A stretch of 64,000 bases of DNA from Bremerella cremea (GTDB lineage: Bacteria; Planctomycetota; Planctomycetia; Pirellulales; Pirellulaceae): positions 426,537-490,536 of the forward strand of contig NZ_QPEX01000024.1 of the NCBI RefSeq assembly GCF_003335505.1, in the 5' to 3' direction. Every line of letters begins with the position of its first letter. Position 1 is the first letter of the stretch. Below the pieces are notes generated by a model. The model was not told where the DNA came from. It worked only from the letters and a program-made list of their open reading frames with translations, and ran no database searches. Position numbers and translations under genes: made by a program. Positions 21,410-30,153 of the stretch are shown here, piece after piece.

Positions 21410-21502
21410 AGAAAAACTAGCTCCTTGGCTATTGCGGGACGCCACAAAAAGGTGGGTGGAGATGGTCGATGTGGCTCTTTCTGTACCATTTCCAATGGAA
21501 GC

Positions 21503-21590
21503 TCAATAAGCAATAGTCCGCAAAACGATGTCGCATGTCAATAAGCAGTAGTTGCAATTCGAAGTATATGTGCGTCAAAATGTCGCATGT
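21503..21590. promoter_or_regulatory. Operator-like direct repeats in the divergent cupredoxin/oxidase promoter
   Basis: Two interleaved repeat pairs. TCAATAAGCAATAGT (21503-21517) recurs as TCAATAAGCAGTAGT (21538-21552), 14 of 15 bases identical, 35 bases apart. ATGTCGCATGT (21528-21538) recurs exactly at 21580-21590, 52 bases apart, close to five helical turns. They lie between the start of the minus-strand cupredoxin-like gene (21409) and the plus-strand oxidase gene (21695). The regulator is unknown. Confidence 0.55.
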
Positions 21591-21694
21591 ATATTCTTGC
21601 ATTATTAGATATGATGACACTGTAGTTTGCTGGAAGTAGCCGGTAGAGCGGACCGCCCCGGTTGCGTTGAATCGAAATTTACCGAGGTTTTGCG

Positions 21695-23134
21695 ATGGAT
21701 TTCCCGATATTTCACCTCGACGGGATGGGGAATCGCATGCTGATCGCTGTGATCGCGATTGTGCATGTGGCGATCAATCACCCATTAGCCGTTGGGATTT
21801 ACCCCCTGCTGACTCTTTTGGAATGGATGGGGGTGAAGACTGGAGATCAAAAGTGGGATCAGTTGGCCAAGCGGGTAACGTTTGTCGTTTTCATTATCAC
21901 AACGTCGCTGGGGGCACTCACTGGCGTCGGTATTTGGCTGTCGACGTCACTCGTTTCACCGTTCGCGATCGGGAGCCTGTTGCGAGTCTTTTTCTGGGCT
22001 TGGTTCGCTGAGTGGTTGGTCTTTATCACCGAAGTGATCTTGATTCTGGCGTATTATCTGACATGGGATCGATGGAAAGAGGGTAGAGCCAAGCGGCTGC
22101 ATCTATGCTTGGGGATCGCGGTTTCAATTGCCTCGTGGCTGACGATGTGCATCATTGTCGCGGTCCTGGGATTCATGATGGATCCCGGTGCCTGGAAAGA
22201 TAATTCGCTGTTCTGGTCTGCTGTACTTAATCCGATTTACCTGCCCCAGCTTGCTTTCCGGACAACGTTTGCCATGGCCACGGCAGGACTTTTCGCTGGC
22301 TTCTTGCTGGGCATCTGGTTTCGGAGAGACTCCGAGTTCCGCAACCGAGCAATGCGTTTGATTTCATGTTGGACACTAGCTTGGCTACCACTGCTTGGCC
22401 TGGCTTCCTGGTGGTATCTGCAAGTGGTGCCGGAGGCGATGTCAGGTCTAATTCCCGTAGGTCTGATGACTCAACAATTCGCCCAGTGGCAAGGCTCGTT
22501 TCTCTGGATCGCGACCGGGGTGCTTGGATTCATTGCTCTCTCGGCATTGGCGGGGGCTTTAATCCCTCAACGGATGCCCCGTTTCGTTTTGATTATTCCC
22601 TTTCTATTTGGATTAGCACTGCTTGGACACTTCGAGCGGGTACGCGAATTTATCCGTAAACCGTACGTGATCGCCGACTACATGTACTCGAACGGGATTC
22701 GCGTCGACGAGGTCGCGTTCTACCAGAAGAACGGCTTGCTGCCGTATGCCGCGTATGCCCACGTGCATGAAGTCACCCCGGAAAATAAATCCTTGGCGGG
22801 ACGAGACGTGTTCGTAATCGCCTGCTCCAGATGCCATACGACCGATGGATTCAACGGAATCATTTCAAAACTAGAAAAGCTATACGGAAACGATCCCTGG
22901 AATGGGGAGCAGATGAACGCGTTCCTAAGCGGGATGCACCTGTCTCATCCCTATATGCCGCCTTTTCCGGGCAATGCGGACGAGGCGGATGCCTTGGTCA
23001 CCTATTTAAAAGAATTGCAGGATCACCCCTCTTCGCTGGAAGGAGTTCAGGTTGCGGGCATTCCCCCCAGCACAGAATCCTCGAACTCGCATCCTGAGTC
23101 GGACACTGAGGAAACGGTTTCTCGTGCTGACTAG
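21695..23134 (+). CDS. CydA-like membrane subunit with fused cytochrome c domain
   Basis: A 479-residue protein with GAGG 8 bases before the start. About nine membrane helices occupy residues 15-330. The first (LIAVIAIVHVAINHPLAVGI) matches helix I of cytochrome bd subunit I, where a His before a PLTLG-like turn ligates haem b. A further helix (FFWAWFAEWLVFITEVILILAYY) carries glutamates typical of the CydA core. The C-terminal part is a c-type cytochrome: FVIACSRCHTTDGFNGI with CxxCH at 377-381, and a later HPYMPPFPG supplying a candidate axial Met. Classical CydA has no haem c. It precedes a second subunit of similar plan (36 bases between them), so they likely form one quinol- or c-linked respiratory complex. 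Electron donor and acceptor are not readable from sequence. Confidence 0.75.
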   Translation: MDFPIFHLDGMGNRMLIAVIAIVHVAINHPLAVGIYPLLTLLEWMGVKTGDQKWDQLAKRVTFVVFIITTSLGALTGVGIWLSTSLVSPFAIGSLLRVFFWAWFAEWLVFITEVILILAYYLTWDRWKEGRAKRLHLCLGIAVSIASWLTMCIIVAVLGFMMDPGAWKDNSLFWSAVLNPIYLPQLAFRTTFAMATAGLFAGFLLGIWFRRDSEFRNRAMRLISCWTLAWLPLLGLASWWYLQVVPEAMSGLIPVGLMTQQFAQWQGSFLWIATGVLGFIALSALAGALIPQRMPRFVLIIPFLFGLALLGHFERVREFIRKPYVIADYMYSNGIRVDEVAFYQKNGLLPYAAYAHVHEVTPENKSLAGRDVFVIACSRCHTTDGFNGIISKLEKLYGNDPWNGEQMNAFLSGMHLSHPYMPPFPGNADEADALVTYLKELQDHPSSLEGVQVAGIPPSTESSNSHPESDTEETVSRAD

Positions 23135-23170
23135 TCCAAAATCTTCCATCCCACATGAACGCGTTGTGCT

Positions 23171-25003
23171 ATGAATACTTTGTCTCTGCTCGCCCAAATG
23201 CCCACGCCGCGGGACCTTCCGCTTCCCCTGCCAATCGACGAGTTAACGCTACGAGGACTTCTCGTTCCGCTGTTCCTGCTACATATCCTATTCGTGAATC
23301 TGATGGTGGGGGGAACCATCCTGGCCGTGATTTACGAAATACTTGGATACACGAAAAAGCAGCCAAAATTCGATCGACTGGCGGAACAGATAGCCGCATC
23401 GGTAACGGTCAATAAGAGTCTGGCTGTCGTACTTGGCGTTGGCCCTTTGTTGATAATCAACTTGCTCTATACGCTGACGTTTTACTCGTCGAACTCGTTG
23501 ACCGGGCACGCATGGATCTTGATTGTCCCGTTGGTGACGGCGGCCTTTTTATTGACCTATCTCCATAAGTACACTTGGTCAAACTGGTGCGTCGGCGGTC
23601 TGAAGATTCTGCACATAGGGCTCGGCATCTGTTCCATGATGCTGTTCCTTTCAATCCCTTTCATCTTCTTGGCCAACATCAATTTGATGCAGTACCCTGA
23701 TCGTTGGTACGACGTGCAGGGATTTTTCTCCTCGCTGACGATTGGCAACGGGAATGTCTTTTTCAGGTACCTTCATTTCCTAGCCGCATCTGTCGCGGTA
23801 ACGGCATTGTTTCTATGCATCTGGTTAACCTTCGGAAAGCAGGCGAGCGAGCGGTTGCCAGAAGGTTTTACGGTGCCGGCAACGCGGCGTCACTTTTACC
23901 GTCTGACGTATTACATCACGATGGCGCAATTCTTGGTTGGGCCGGTTCTTTTGCTGATACTTCCTCATGTGGGAATGAACGCCTATGTCGTCGTGCCGAT
24001 CCTGATTGGAGCCTGTTTGGGAATTGGCCTGCTTTGGTTGTTAAAGCTTGAAATCCATTCCGACGATGCCCGAATTGGTCGATTGTGGGCACCGATTTTC
24101 CTTGTTTTTACGGTCGTCGCCCTTTCCATGGGCATTGGTCGTCAGATGTATCGAGATGTCGCCTTGAAAGATTTCAACGACGCAGTGCTGGAACGCACGG
24201 TTGCATTTCGTGAAGAAGTGGCAGCATTCAATACCGCGTTTGCGAGTGCTGGTGGAAGGGAAATGAACGGAGAGCAGTTGTACACGATGGTCTGCTCTTC
24301 CTGTCATCAGGTCGAGTTGGAAAAAACTGCTCCGTCGATTCAAGAGATTTATCGGCTTCACAAAGATCATCCTGAGAAAATCGTCGAATGGGCGATGCAT
24401 CCTGGGAAGAAACGACAGCAGTTTGGTCAAATGCCCTCGATGGCCCACATTGGTGAAGAGAAACTCGCACTTGTCGCCAACTACATGCTGGAATTGGGAA
24501 GCGGCGAAAAAGAATTCGTTGTGGATGAATCGCAATGGATACGAAATCTCCCCCGCGAAGAAGCGTTTGCTCGTACCATGGAACTTCCTGGGGTGCCTCA
24601 GCAGGGAGAACTCCTTTTCACTACGCAAACATGTGTGTCTTGCCACGTTTCTCAAAATGGCAAATCTACGGTCGGCCCCGACCTAAAGGGCATTGGCAAG
24701 CGTCTATCTCGGAAACAGATTGTTGAGTCCATTCTCGATCCATCGGCAGAAATCGCCAAAGGCTACGAGACATGGTCGGTGCTGACCTGGGAAGGGATTG
24801 TGCATACGGGCTTGATCACAGAGCAGAATGAGGAAGAGGGGACGCTAACAATCCGTCTCGCCGATGGAAAAGAGGTGGAGCTGATCGAGGACGACCTCGA
24901 CGCTAAGTCACAGCAGTCGCAATCACAAATGCCTAACGGTGTTGTTGACAATATCACACCTGAACAATTGGCTGACCTCGTGGCGTATGTGATGCAATTG
25001 TGA
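23171..25003 (+). CDS. CydA-like/dihaem cytochrome c membrane subunit
   Basis: A 610-residue protein. Helices fill residues 25-330, starting with LLVPLFLLHILFVNLMVGGT, again like CydA helix I with its haem-ligand His. After a soluble linker there are two cytochrome c domains, CSSCH at 375-379 and CVSCH at 488-492. The second domain continues as TVGPDLKGIGKRLSRKQIVESILDPSAEIAKGYE, the pattern of the planctomycete/verrucomicrobial 'haem-binding' c-type domain. The C-terminal segment is acidic (VELIEDDLDAK). With the preceding gene it would give a complex carrying three haems c plus b-type haems, a bd-like oxidase or other quinol-linked module with electron transfer through haem c. Start at 23171; the ORF begins ATG directly. 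Confidence 0.75.
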   Translation: MNTLSLLAQMPTPRDLPLPLPIDELTLRGLLVPLFLLHILFVNLMVGGTILAVIYEILGYTKKQPKFDRLAEQIAASVTVNKSLAVVLGVGPLLIINLLYTLTFYSSNSLTGHAWILIVPLVTAAFLLTYLHKYTWSNWCVGGLKILHIGLGICSMMLFLSIPFIFLANINLMQYPDRWYDVQGFFSSLTIGNGNVFFRYLHFLAASVAVTALFLCIWLTFGKQASERLPEGFTVPATRRHFYRLTYYITMAQFLVGPVLLLILPHVGMNAYVVVPILIGACLGIGLLWLLKLEIHSDDARIGRLWAPIFLVFTVVALSMGIGRQMYRDVALKDFNDAVLERTVAFREEVAAFNTAFASAGGREMNGEQLYTMVCSSCHQVELEKTAPSIQEIYRLHKDHPEKIVEWAMHPGKKRQQFGQMPSMAHIGEEKLALVANYMLELGSGEKEFVVDESQWIRNLPREEAFARTMELPGVPQQGELLFTTQTCVSCHVSQNGKSTVGPDLKGIGKRLSRKQIVESILDPSAEIAKGYETWSVLTWEGIVHTGLITEQNEEEGTLTIRLADGKEVELIEDDLDAKSQQSQSQMPNGVVDNITPEQLADLVAYVMQL

Positions 25004-25044
25004 CGAGAACAAGAACCAGCGACAACGAAAGGGAGAGCGAGACG

Positions 25045-25419
25045 GTCGCCTGAACCACTCGCTCTTCTGGCAGATGTGATGGCTCCTGGCGGCGGTAAGC
25101 ATAACAAGGGAAACGTGGGAGTAGCATCCGGCTCAACGTTTGGCAGTTTTGAGAATTTTCAGAAAGCGTTTGCTGCCAAGTCTGGTGGGCGATTCGGAAG
25201 CGGTTGGGCTTGGCTTGTTTTCAACGACGGAAAGCTGGAAGTCATTTCGACTGCGAACCAAGCTACACCTGAGTCTCAAGGGTTGAACCACTTCTGGGCA
25301 TCGAAGCTTGGGAGCATGCCTACTACCTCAAGTACCAAAATATGCGGACAAGCCACGTGAAAGCCTGCTGGAACGTCGTGAACTGGAAGTTTTTGAATGA
25401 ACAATTCGCGACGGCCTGA
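25045..25419 (+). pseudogene. Decayed Fe/Mn superoxide dismutase (C-terminal half)
   Basis: Pieces in shifting frames reconstruct the end of a SodA/SodB protein: [11 protein letters not shown], then a two-base disruption, [43 protein letters not shown], then another frameshift and [13 protein letters not shown] plus [11 protein letters not shown] up to a TGA at 25417-25419. These match the conserved DVWEHAYYLxY metal-ligand (Asp/Glu, His) region of Fe/Mn SOD; the Asp is Glu here. The N-terminal half is missing: upstream of 25045 is the oxidase stop. Two frameshifts and the missing half make it non-functional. Confidence 0.8.
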
Positions 25420-25500
25420 AGCAAACGATCGGTAAGCTGCCATCGAAGTGACCGCTGTATTCCAAACGAATTCAATAAAGAGACTCTCTTGCCAAACACC

Positions 25501-26559
25501 ATGAATTATCGTCTTCACCAGGTTAATGCTCGCTGGCGTGGTTTTACGCTTGTCGAATTGTTAGTCGTCATTGCGATTATCGGCATCTTAATTGCCATGC
25601 TGCTGCCCGCCGTACAACAGGCCCGTGAAGCTGCACGGAGGATGCAGTGTAGCAATAATTTAAAGCAGTTGGCGTTGGCCATGCATACCTACGAAAGCAG
25701 TTACCGTACGCTTCCAAGCGGCGGCAATGGCGGAGGCAGCACGCAGGCAAGCAGCTCCGCATTTTCGGTACATGCTCGCTTGCTACCGTTCGTCGAGCAA
25801 ACGTCACTACAAGACCTCATCGATTTTCGTCAGCCGGTGTTGGCAGGCTCGCCACCGAGCTTCAGCAATGCGGCAGCCAAGCAGTTGATTGACATGTTTC
25901 TTTGTCCCAGTGATAGCGCTCCGGAGCGGGCGGAAGTAAAGTTCGGAACGATGTCGTTCGGTACCGATTTGGCAGGAACAAATTACATGGCTAACACGGG
26001 GACCGGCATCTCCGCAGCCGGAAAGTCGTACTACGATCCCGCATTTCCTACCGACGGAGTGTTTTTTTTCGACAGTAGCACGCGATTTGCCGACCTTACG
26101 GACGGGACTTCCAACACGGTTGTCATGTCGGAATCTCTTCGCGGACCAGGGCTGGATATGTCCTCGACGCCCCTGGCAAATATTCCGAAGCCTTATCGGC
26201 TGGCGGCAAGCCTAAGTGCCGGGCGTTCCCGTATCGGCACCTCCCCAGGCGGGGTAGATCCGATGTTTACTGAAGCCGACATTCAAGGGGCGTCCGATTG
26301 GCGCGGAGATCGAGGATTCCCCTGGATCTGGGGCCAAGCGAGCGCCACTCTCTTTAATAGCTACCTGGCACCCAATAGCAGCTTACCAGACGCCTATTCC
26401 CACAGCCGTGGCTGGTTTGCTGCTCGCAGCCTGCACCCAGGCGGAGTAAATGCCGTATTAGCGGATGGCTCGGTCAAGTTCGTTGCCGAAACAGTCGATC
26501 TGCCAATCTGGCGTGGCCTTTCAACACGCGGCGGCGGCGAAGTTCTAGCCGACTTCTGA
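25501..26559 (+). CDS. DUF1559 prepilin-like protein (type IV pilin/T2SS pseudopilin signal)
   Basis: Start set at the ATG at 25501; the open frame begins with a TTG at 25489. Residues 12-35 are a classical prepilin leader ([20 protein letters not shown]) cleaved before Phe with N-methylation. Then the DUF1559 hallmark [20 protein letters not shown] follows, and the C-terminal [19 protein letters not shown] motif ('H-x9-DG'). Length 352 is normal for the family. DUF1559 genes occur in hundreds of copies in planctomycete genomes; the products are probably exported pilin-like surface proteins with unknown role. This is an isolated copy, 80 bases after the SOD relic. Disulfide-forming Cys (FLCPSD) is present. 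Confidence 0.92.
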   Translation: MNYRLHQVNARWRGFTLVELLVVIAIIGILIAMLLPAVQQAREAARRMQCSNNLKQLALAMHTYESSYRTLPSGGNGGGSTQASSSAFSVHARLLPFVEQTSLQDLIDFRQPVLAGSPPSFSNAAAKQLIDMFLCPSDSAPERAEVKFGTMSFGTDLAGTNYMANTGTGISAAGKSYYDPAFPTDGVFFFDSSTRFADLTDGTSNTVVMSESLRGPGLDMSSTPLANIPKPYRLAASLSAGRSRIGTSPGGVDPMFTEADIQGASDWRGDRGFPWIWGQASATLFNSYLAPNSSLPDAYSHSRGWFAARSLHPGGVNAVLADGSVKFVAETVDLPIWRGLSTRGGGEVLADF

Positions 26560-26984
26560 CCTCGCTTACGATGGCCCAAGTTAAGATGCCATCCCATTAT
26601 CAAGGCTTGTGATCACGTCGGGTTGCTGTCTGCCCGAGGTGATAGGCGGCTACCGTAGCCGGACGACGCAAGGCAACCTACTGCCCTTGTTGGATGTACT
26701 TGGCAAATGATCTTCTTTTCCCGGCATACTTTGGGCTTCGCATTGAGTGATAAAGGGGGGCGTTATCCATGGCTGCAAAGTGCCGGCACCGACAGTTAGA
26801 GGCTGTACGACCTGCAAAGCGATTCCCACGAAATTCAGAGTCCTTATAACAATCCAAAGTTCGCCGAGATCGTGGCCTATCTGAAGCAACCGTTCTGGAC
26901 GAGGCGTAAATAGTTGAATGAAAGCGGCGGCAACAATCACCCGGTCCAGGCAATCATCGACACCAGCGAAGCTTGGAAAGAGGA
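26560..26984. other. 425-base intergenic region, no gene supported
   Basis: Small frames on both strands, for example 26650-27159 on the minus strand, overlap the next gene and show no motifs I recognise. No repeat or terminator stands out. Confidence 0.35.
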
Positions 26985-29021
26985 TTACTCCATAGCAATC
27001 CTGGCCAGCAAAAAGAGTTCGCGTGCTTGACTGGTAGCAGCGGTATCTTCCCAATCCAAACGATTCGAGCGAGCCGCCAACGCTTCCGCCAGTTTGCCCA
27101 TTGGAATGGTTAGGCGTGTGAAGCCAAGTTGCCGACCTGCGTCGGTAAGTTCGCTCCAAGTACGATCGTCAATGCTGGCAACGCCGGTGACAAGCAAGTC
27201 GCCAAGCGTGCTCCGAAGCTCTGCGAGGAATTCATCCAATACCGATCGCTCGCCAGTAGTGCGTTTGCTGGCGGTTGCACTGGGGTCGAGATTCAATCCT
27301 CCGTTAGGTAAGGCAGGCAGAATTCCGATACGGTGATTGCCGTCATCTAGCACCAGGCAAATCGGATGTATCTCCAGGCTTCGCCCCACACTGTGGACAT
27401 GCCCACAAACGAAGCGAATCTGGTCCCCTTGCTTTTGGAGCGTGTCGAACAAGGCATCGAATCCAGCACTGCCGCGCGAGTGAAACGGATAGGTCAACTG
27501 GGCCGTGTCTCCATAGACATCGCGCAATTCGGCCCGTAAGCGCTGATGAGCCACATCGAACGTAACCTCTTCGACTGCGACAACGCTAAGTGCATGCAGG
27601 TTTTCGGTTCGGCGACGAGGGCGAAGGTACGAAGGGGGAAGCGAATCGAAGCGAGCCCTCAGTTGGGCAATACTCTCGGCTGCGAATGGAGGCTTGAGTT
27701 GTTCCCACTGAAAGCTTTGTGGATTGGTCGATACGTTACTGGCACCGCGAGGGAGGATCAACACGCCGCTCGGGGTTCGCTTGCCCGACTTAAATAGCAA
27801 TTGCGACGATCCCAGTGATGCCAACGATGTGCCACGCGAAACAATGGTTTCCGCTAAATCTGAAAACGATCGCGGTGTCTCGCCTAAGTCAGGGTCGGGA
27901 TCCGCAAAGGTTCTTTCGACCGTGACCACGCTGCCGGACTCCGCATCCTGAAGGTAGGCACTTAGCGTGACATGTTGCCTTCCAGCTTGCACGTCCAGAC
28001 CAACGCCAATCATGCGTCCACTGGCGATCTCGGTTGGGCGATCCGATTTGCTTCCGCGAATTAAGGGCTGCGGTACCGCTTTGGTAGCTCGTCGGATCGC
28101 ACGTGTCCGGGCAATCAGTTCGCCTACAACGTTCAACACCGTCAGAGGTTCGAAGCGCGCGTCGTGCTGTTGATAAAGCTGGTGTTGCTGAAGCAAATCG
28201 GCCACGAGTTCGGCCGGCCAGACGAGCCCTTCGCCGCGCAAGTCCGTTTCGATACGCATCAACCGCCCCGACCACGAACTGCCCACATTCGAGAGTCCCG
28301 CGCGATAGAGTTCGAGCAAGATATCGTCGAGATTGGCAAGCAATTCAGTCGGCGTGGGCAAGTCGGCGTTTTGTATCGAGATCAAGCCGGCAAGCTGATC
28401 CTGCGGAAGTTCACGAAACGCCCAGACCGCCAGCGGAACCCATGTTGGCAACAGCGATTCGGCGCAGTCTGCATGGACATAACGCAGGTCGCCGGGGACG
28501 AGAAATCGGACGGTACAGGCCTGATCCAGGAACCGCGCGGTCGGCTTGGCTCCACGAGTCAATTCGACGAGAACTCCCTCCTCAAACTTCTTTCGGGCTT
28601 TGGTTACGACCGCTTTTCGAAATCGAGCGATCAAGTCCTCATCGGTAAACGTCCCCGGATCCCACGGAGCGGTCAATAGAGTCGCTACCGGCGGCTCCTC
28701 GGCTGCAGCAGTAGGCTCATCAAGATTCTGCGATTCTGGTCCGGCAGCGGCCAATCGTTGGTAGGCCAAGACCGAACGAATGATGTGCCGCGTGACCCCC
28801 AAGCTACCGCTTGAGCAGATCGCATCATGAATTGTTTTGCCTTCGGGAAAACGACAGGTGATTCCGTCCGACCAGGTAAAGATCAACGCACCATCCTGTT
28901 CCTCGAGTTCGCACGTTGGACTTTCCGATTCGATCTCTTTCTGCGCACGCTTTACCGTGCCGCGATTGGTAATCGCGGCCAAGTCATCAGGAGTGAGAAC
29001 GAGCAGGTCGGTTCGATGCAT
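26985..29021 (-). CDS. SWIM-zinc-finger-like protein of the MoxR/VWA block (YehQ-type)
   Basis: The last gene of the block, 678 residues, starting 4 bases after the VWA gene's stop. Length and position match E. coli YehQ, a SWIM-type protein. The expected SWIM spot is residues about 55-90: DGITCRFPEGKTIHDAICSS and then LGVTRHIIRSVLAYQR. A canonical finger reads CxC...CxH; here the second Cys is Phe and the CxH pair reads TRH, so at most two or three ligands survive. The rest is mixed alpha/beta with no recognised domain; a repeated GQPV-like helical pattern was not seen. I infer an accessory role in the MoxR/VWA system from context only. Confidence 0.55.
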   Translation of the reverse strand: MHRTDLLVLTPDDLAAITNRGTVKRAQKEIESESPTCELEEQDGALIFTWSDGITCRFPEGKTIHDAICSSGSLGVTRHIIRSVLAYQRLAAAGPESQNLDEPTAAAEEPPVATLLTAPWDPGTFTDEDLIARFRKAVVTKARKKFEEGVLVELTRGAKPTARFLDQACTVRFLVPGDLRYVHADCAESLLPTWVPLAVWAFRELPQDQLAGLISIQNADLPTPTELLANLDDILLELYRAGLSNVGSSWSGRLMRIETDLRGEGLVWPAELVADLLQQHQLYQQHDARFEPLTVLNVVGELIARTRAIRRATKAVPQPLIRGSKSDRPTEIASGRMIGVGLDVQAGRQHVTLSAYLQDAESGSVVTVERTFADPDPDLGETPRSFSDLAETIVSRGTSLASLGSSQLLFKSGKRTPSGVLILPRGASNVSTNPQSFQWEQLKPPFAAESIAQLRARFDSLPPSYLRPRRRTENLHALSVVAVEEVTFDVAHQRLRAELRDVYGDTAQLTYPFHSRGSAGFDALFDTLQKQGDQIRFVCGHVHSVGRSLEIHPICLVLDDGNHRIGILPALPNGGLNLDPSATASKRTTGERSVLDEFLAELRSTLGDLLVTGVASIDDRTWSELTDAGRQLGFTRLTIPMGKLAEALAARSNRLDWEDTAATSQARELFLLARIAME

Positions 29022-29025
29022 CGCT

Positions 29026-30153
29026 TTAGTTCCGCACTTTCTCGGCGACCCAGTTGGCTAGTTCGCCAGGAGTCATCGCGCCAACATGCCATCCCATTTG
29101 AACCAGGCGTGCCGCAACTTCATGGTTGTAGGTCGGATCGGCTTGTTCGTCGAGTGCGGCTATTCCTAGCCCGGTTACCCCACTTTCGATAAGCGTTCTG
29201 GCTACGGAATACAATTTTGCGACTGGTGCCCCTTCGTAAAAGTCAGTGATTAGCGCGACGATAGTACGCTGTGGATTCTCTACTAACTCGGCCGCGTAAG
29301 ACAAAGCGTTGCCAATATCGGTACCACCACCGAGTTGCACTTTCATGAGCGTTTCGACGGGGTCCATGCATTCCGACGTCAGATCAACCACCGAGGTATC
29401 AAAAATGCAAAGATGGACCTTCATCATCTTCATGCTGTAGAAGATCGACGCGGTGACTGCCGAATGAATCACGCTATCGAGCATGCTGCCGGATTCGTCG
29501 ACCAAAATAATGATTTGCCACCGATCGACCTGCCGACGAATCCGGGAAAAAAAGAAAGGGGTTTCGATGAGGATGCGTTGTAATTCAGGATCGTAGTGCT
29601 TCAGGTTGCGGCGTAGGGTGGTCTCGATATCAAAGTTCTTGGCGATCTTCAGAAACGAGCGATTGCGGCGGTCGAGCGACCCTTGAAACGCATTACGCAC
29701 GTCCTGGGCAATTTGCTTCATCAACTCTTCGACGACTTGGCGAACCAGGTGGTGAGCCATCTTTAGCACATCCTGGTTCATCAGATGCTTCGTTCGCAGT
29801 ACCGCTTTGAGTAAGGTTTGATTGGGTTTGGCACGCGAGAGTACCTCGGGATTGGTCACCATTTCTTCTAGGTTGTATCGCTCGAGGGCGTCCTTCTCCA
29901 AGCGTTCGATCGTCTTCTTGGGGAATAGCTCGTGAATCTGATTGATCCAGTCAGGTACCGTGAGATTCGACGCCTCCAGCCCCCCACCTTCGCCACTTCG
30001 CACATTGCGACCGCCGCTACCGTATTCGCGATCGTAAAGGTAACCAAGGCAGGCATCCCTCAATTGCTCTTCCCCACTAAGTTCGCCACAAAGTTCCTCG
30101 CTGCCGGCGCCCATGACCAGCCTCCAGCGTGACTGTCGATTGACATCACTCAT
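29026..30153 (-). CDS. VWA-domain protein of the MoxR/VWA block (YehP-type)
   Basis: Start at 30153, eight bases inside the preceding gene's end, with GGAGG 6 bases upstream; the open frame runs to 30234 but lacks a better start. The 375-residue product has an alpha-helical N-terminal half (FPKKTIERLEKDALERYN and following) and a von Willebrand A domain with a complete MIDAS metal site: DESGSM (DxSxS), the Thr in GGGTDIG and the Asp in ITDFYEG. VWA proteins act as substrate- or partner-binding subunits for MoxR ATPases. Size and order equal E. coli YehP. Confidence 0.9.
   Translation of the reverse strand: MSDVNRQSRWRLVMGAGSEELCGELSGEEQLRDACLGYLYDREYGSGGRNVRSGEGGGLEASNLTVPDWINQIHELFPKKTIERLEKDALERYNLEEMVTNPEVLSRAKPNQTLLKAVLRTKHLMNQDVLKMAHHLVRQVVEELMKQIAQDVRNAFQGSLDRRNRSFLKIAKNFDIETTLRRNLKHYDPELQRILIETPFFFSRIRRQVDRWQIIILVDESGSMLDSVIHSAVTASIFYSMKMMKVHLCIFDTSVVDLTSECMDPVETLMKVQLGGGTDIGNALSYAAELVENPQRTIVALITDFYEGAPVAKLYSVARTLIESGVTGLGIAALDEQADPTYNHEVAARLVQMGWHVGAMTPGELANWVAEKVRN

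Noticed and set aside
26650..27159. Minus-strand frame of 169 codons before the SWIM-like gene
   Set aside because: Overlaps the well-supported 26985-29021 gene in another frame and shows no motif.
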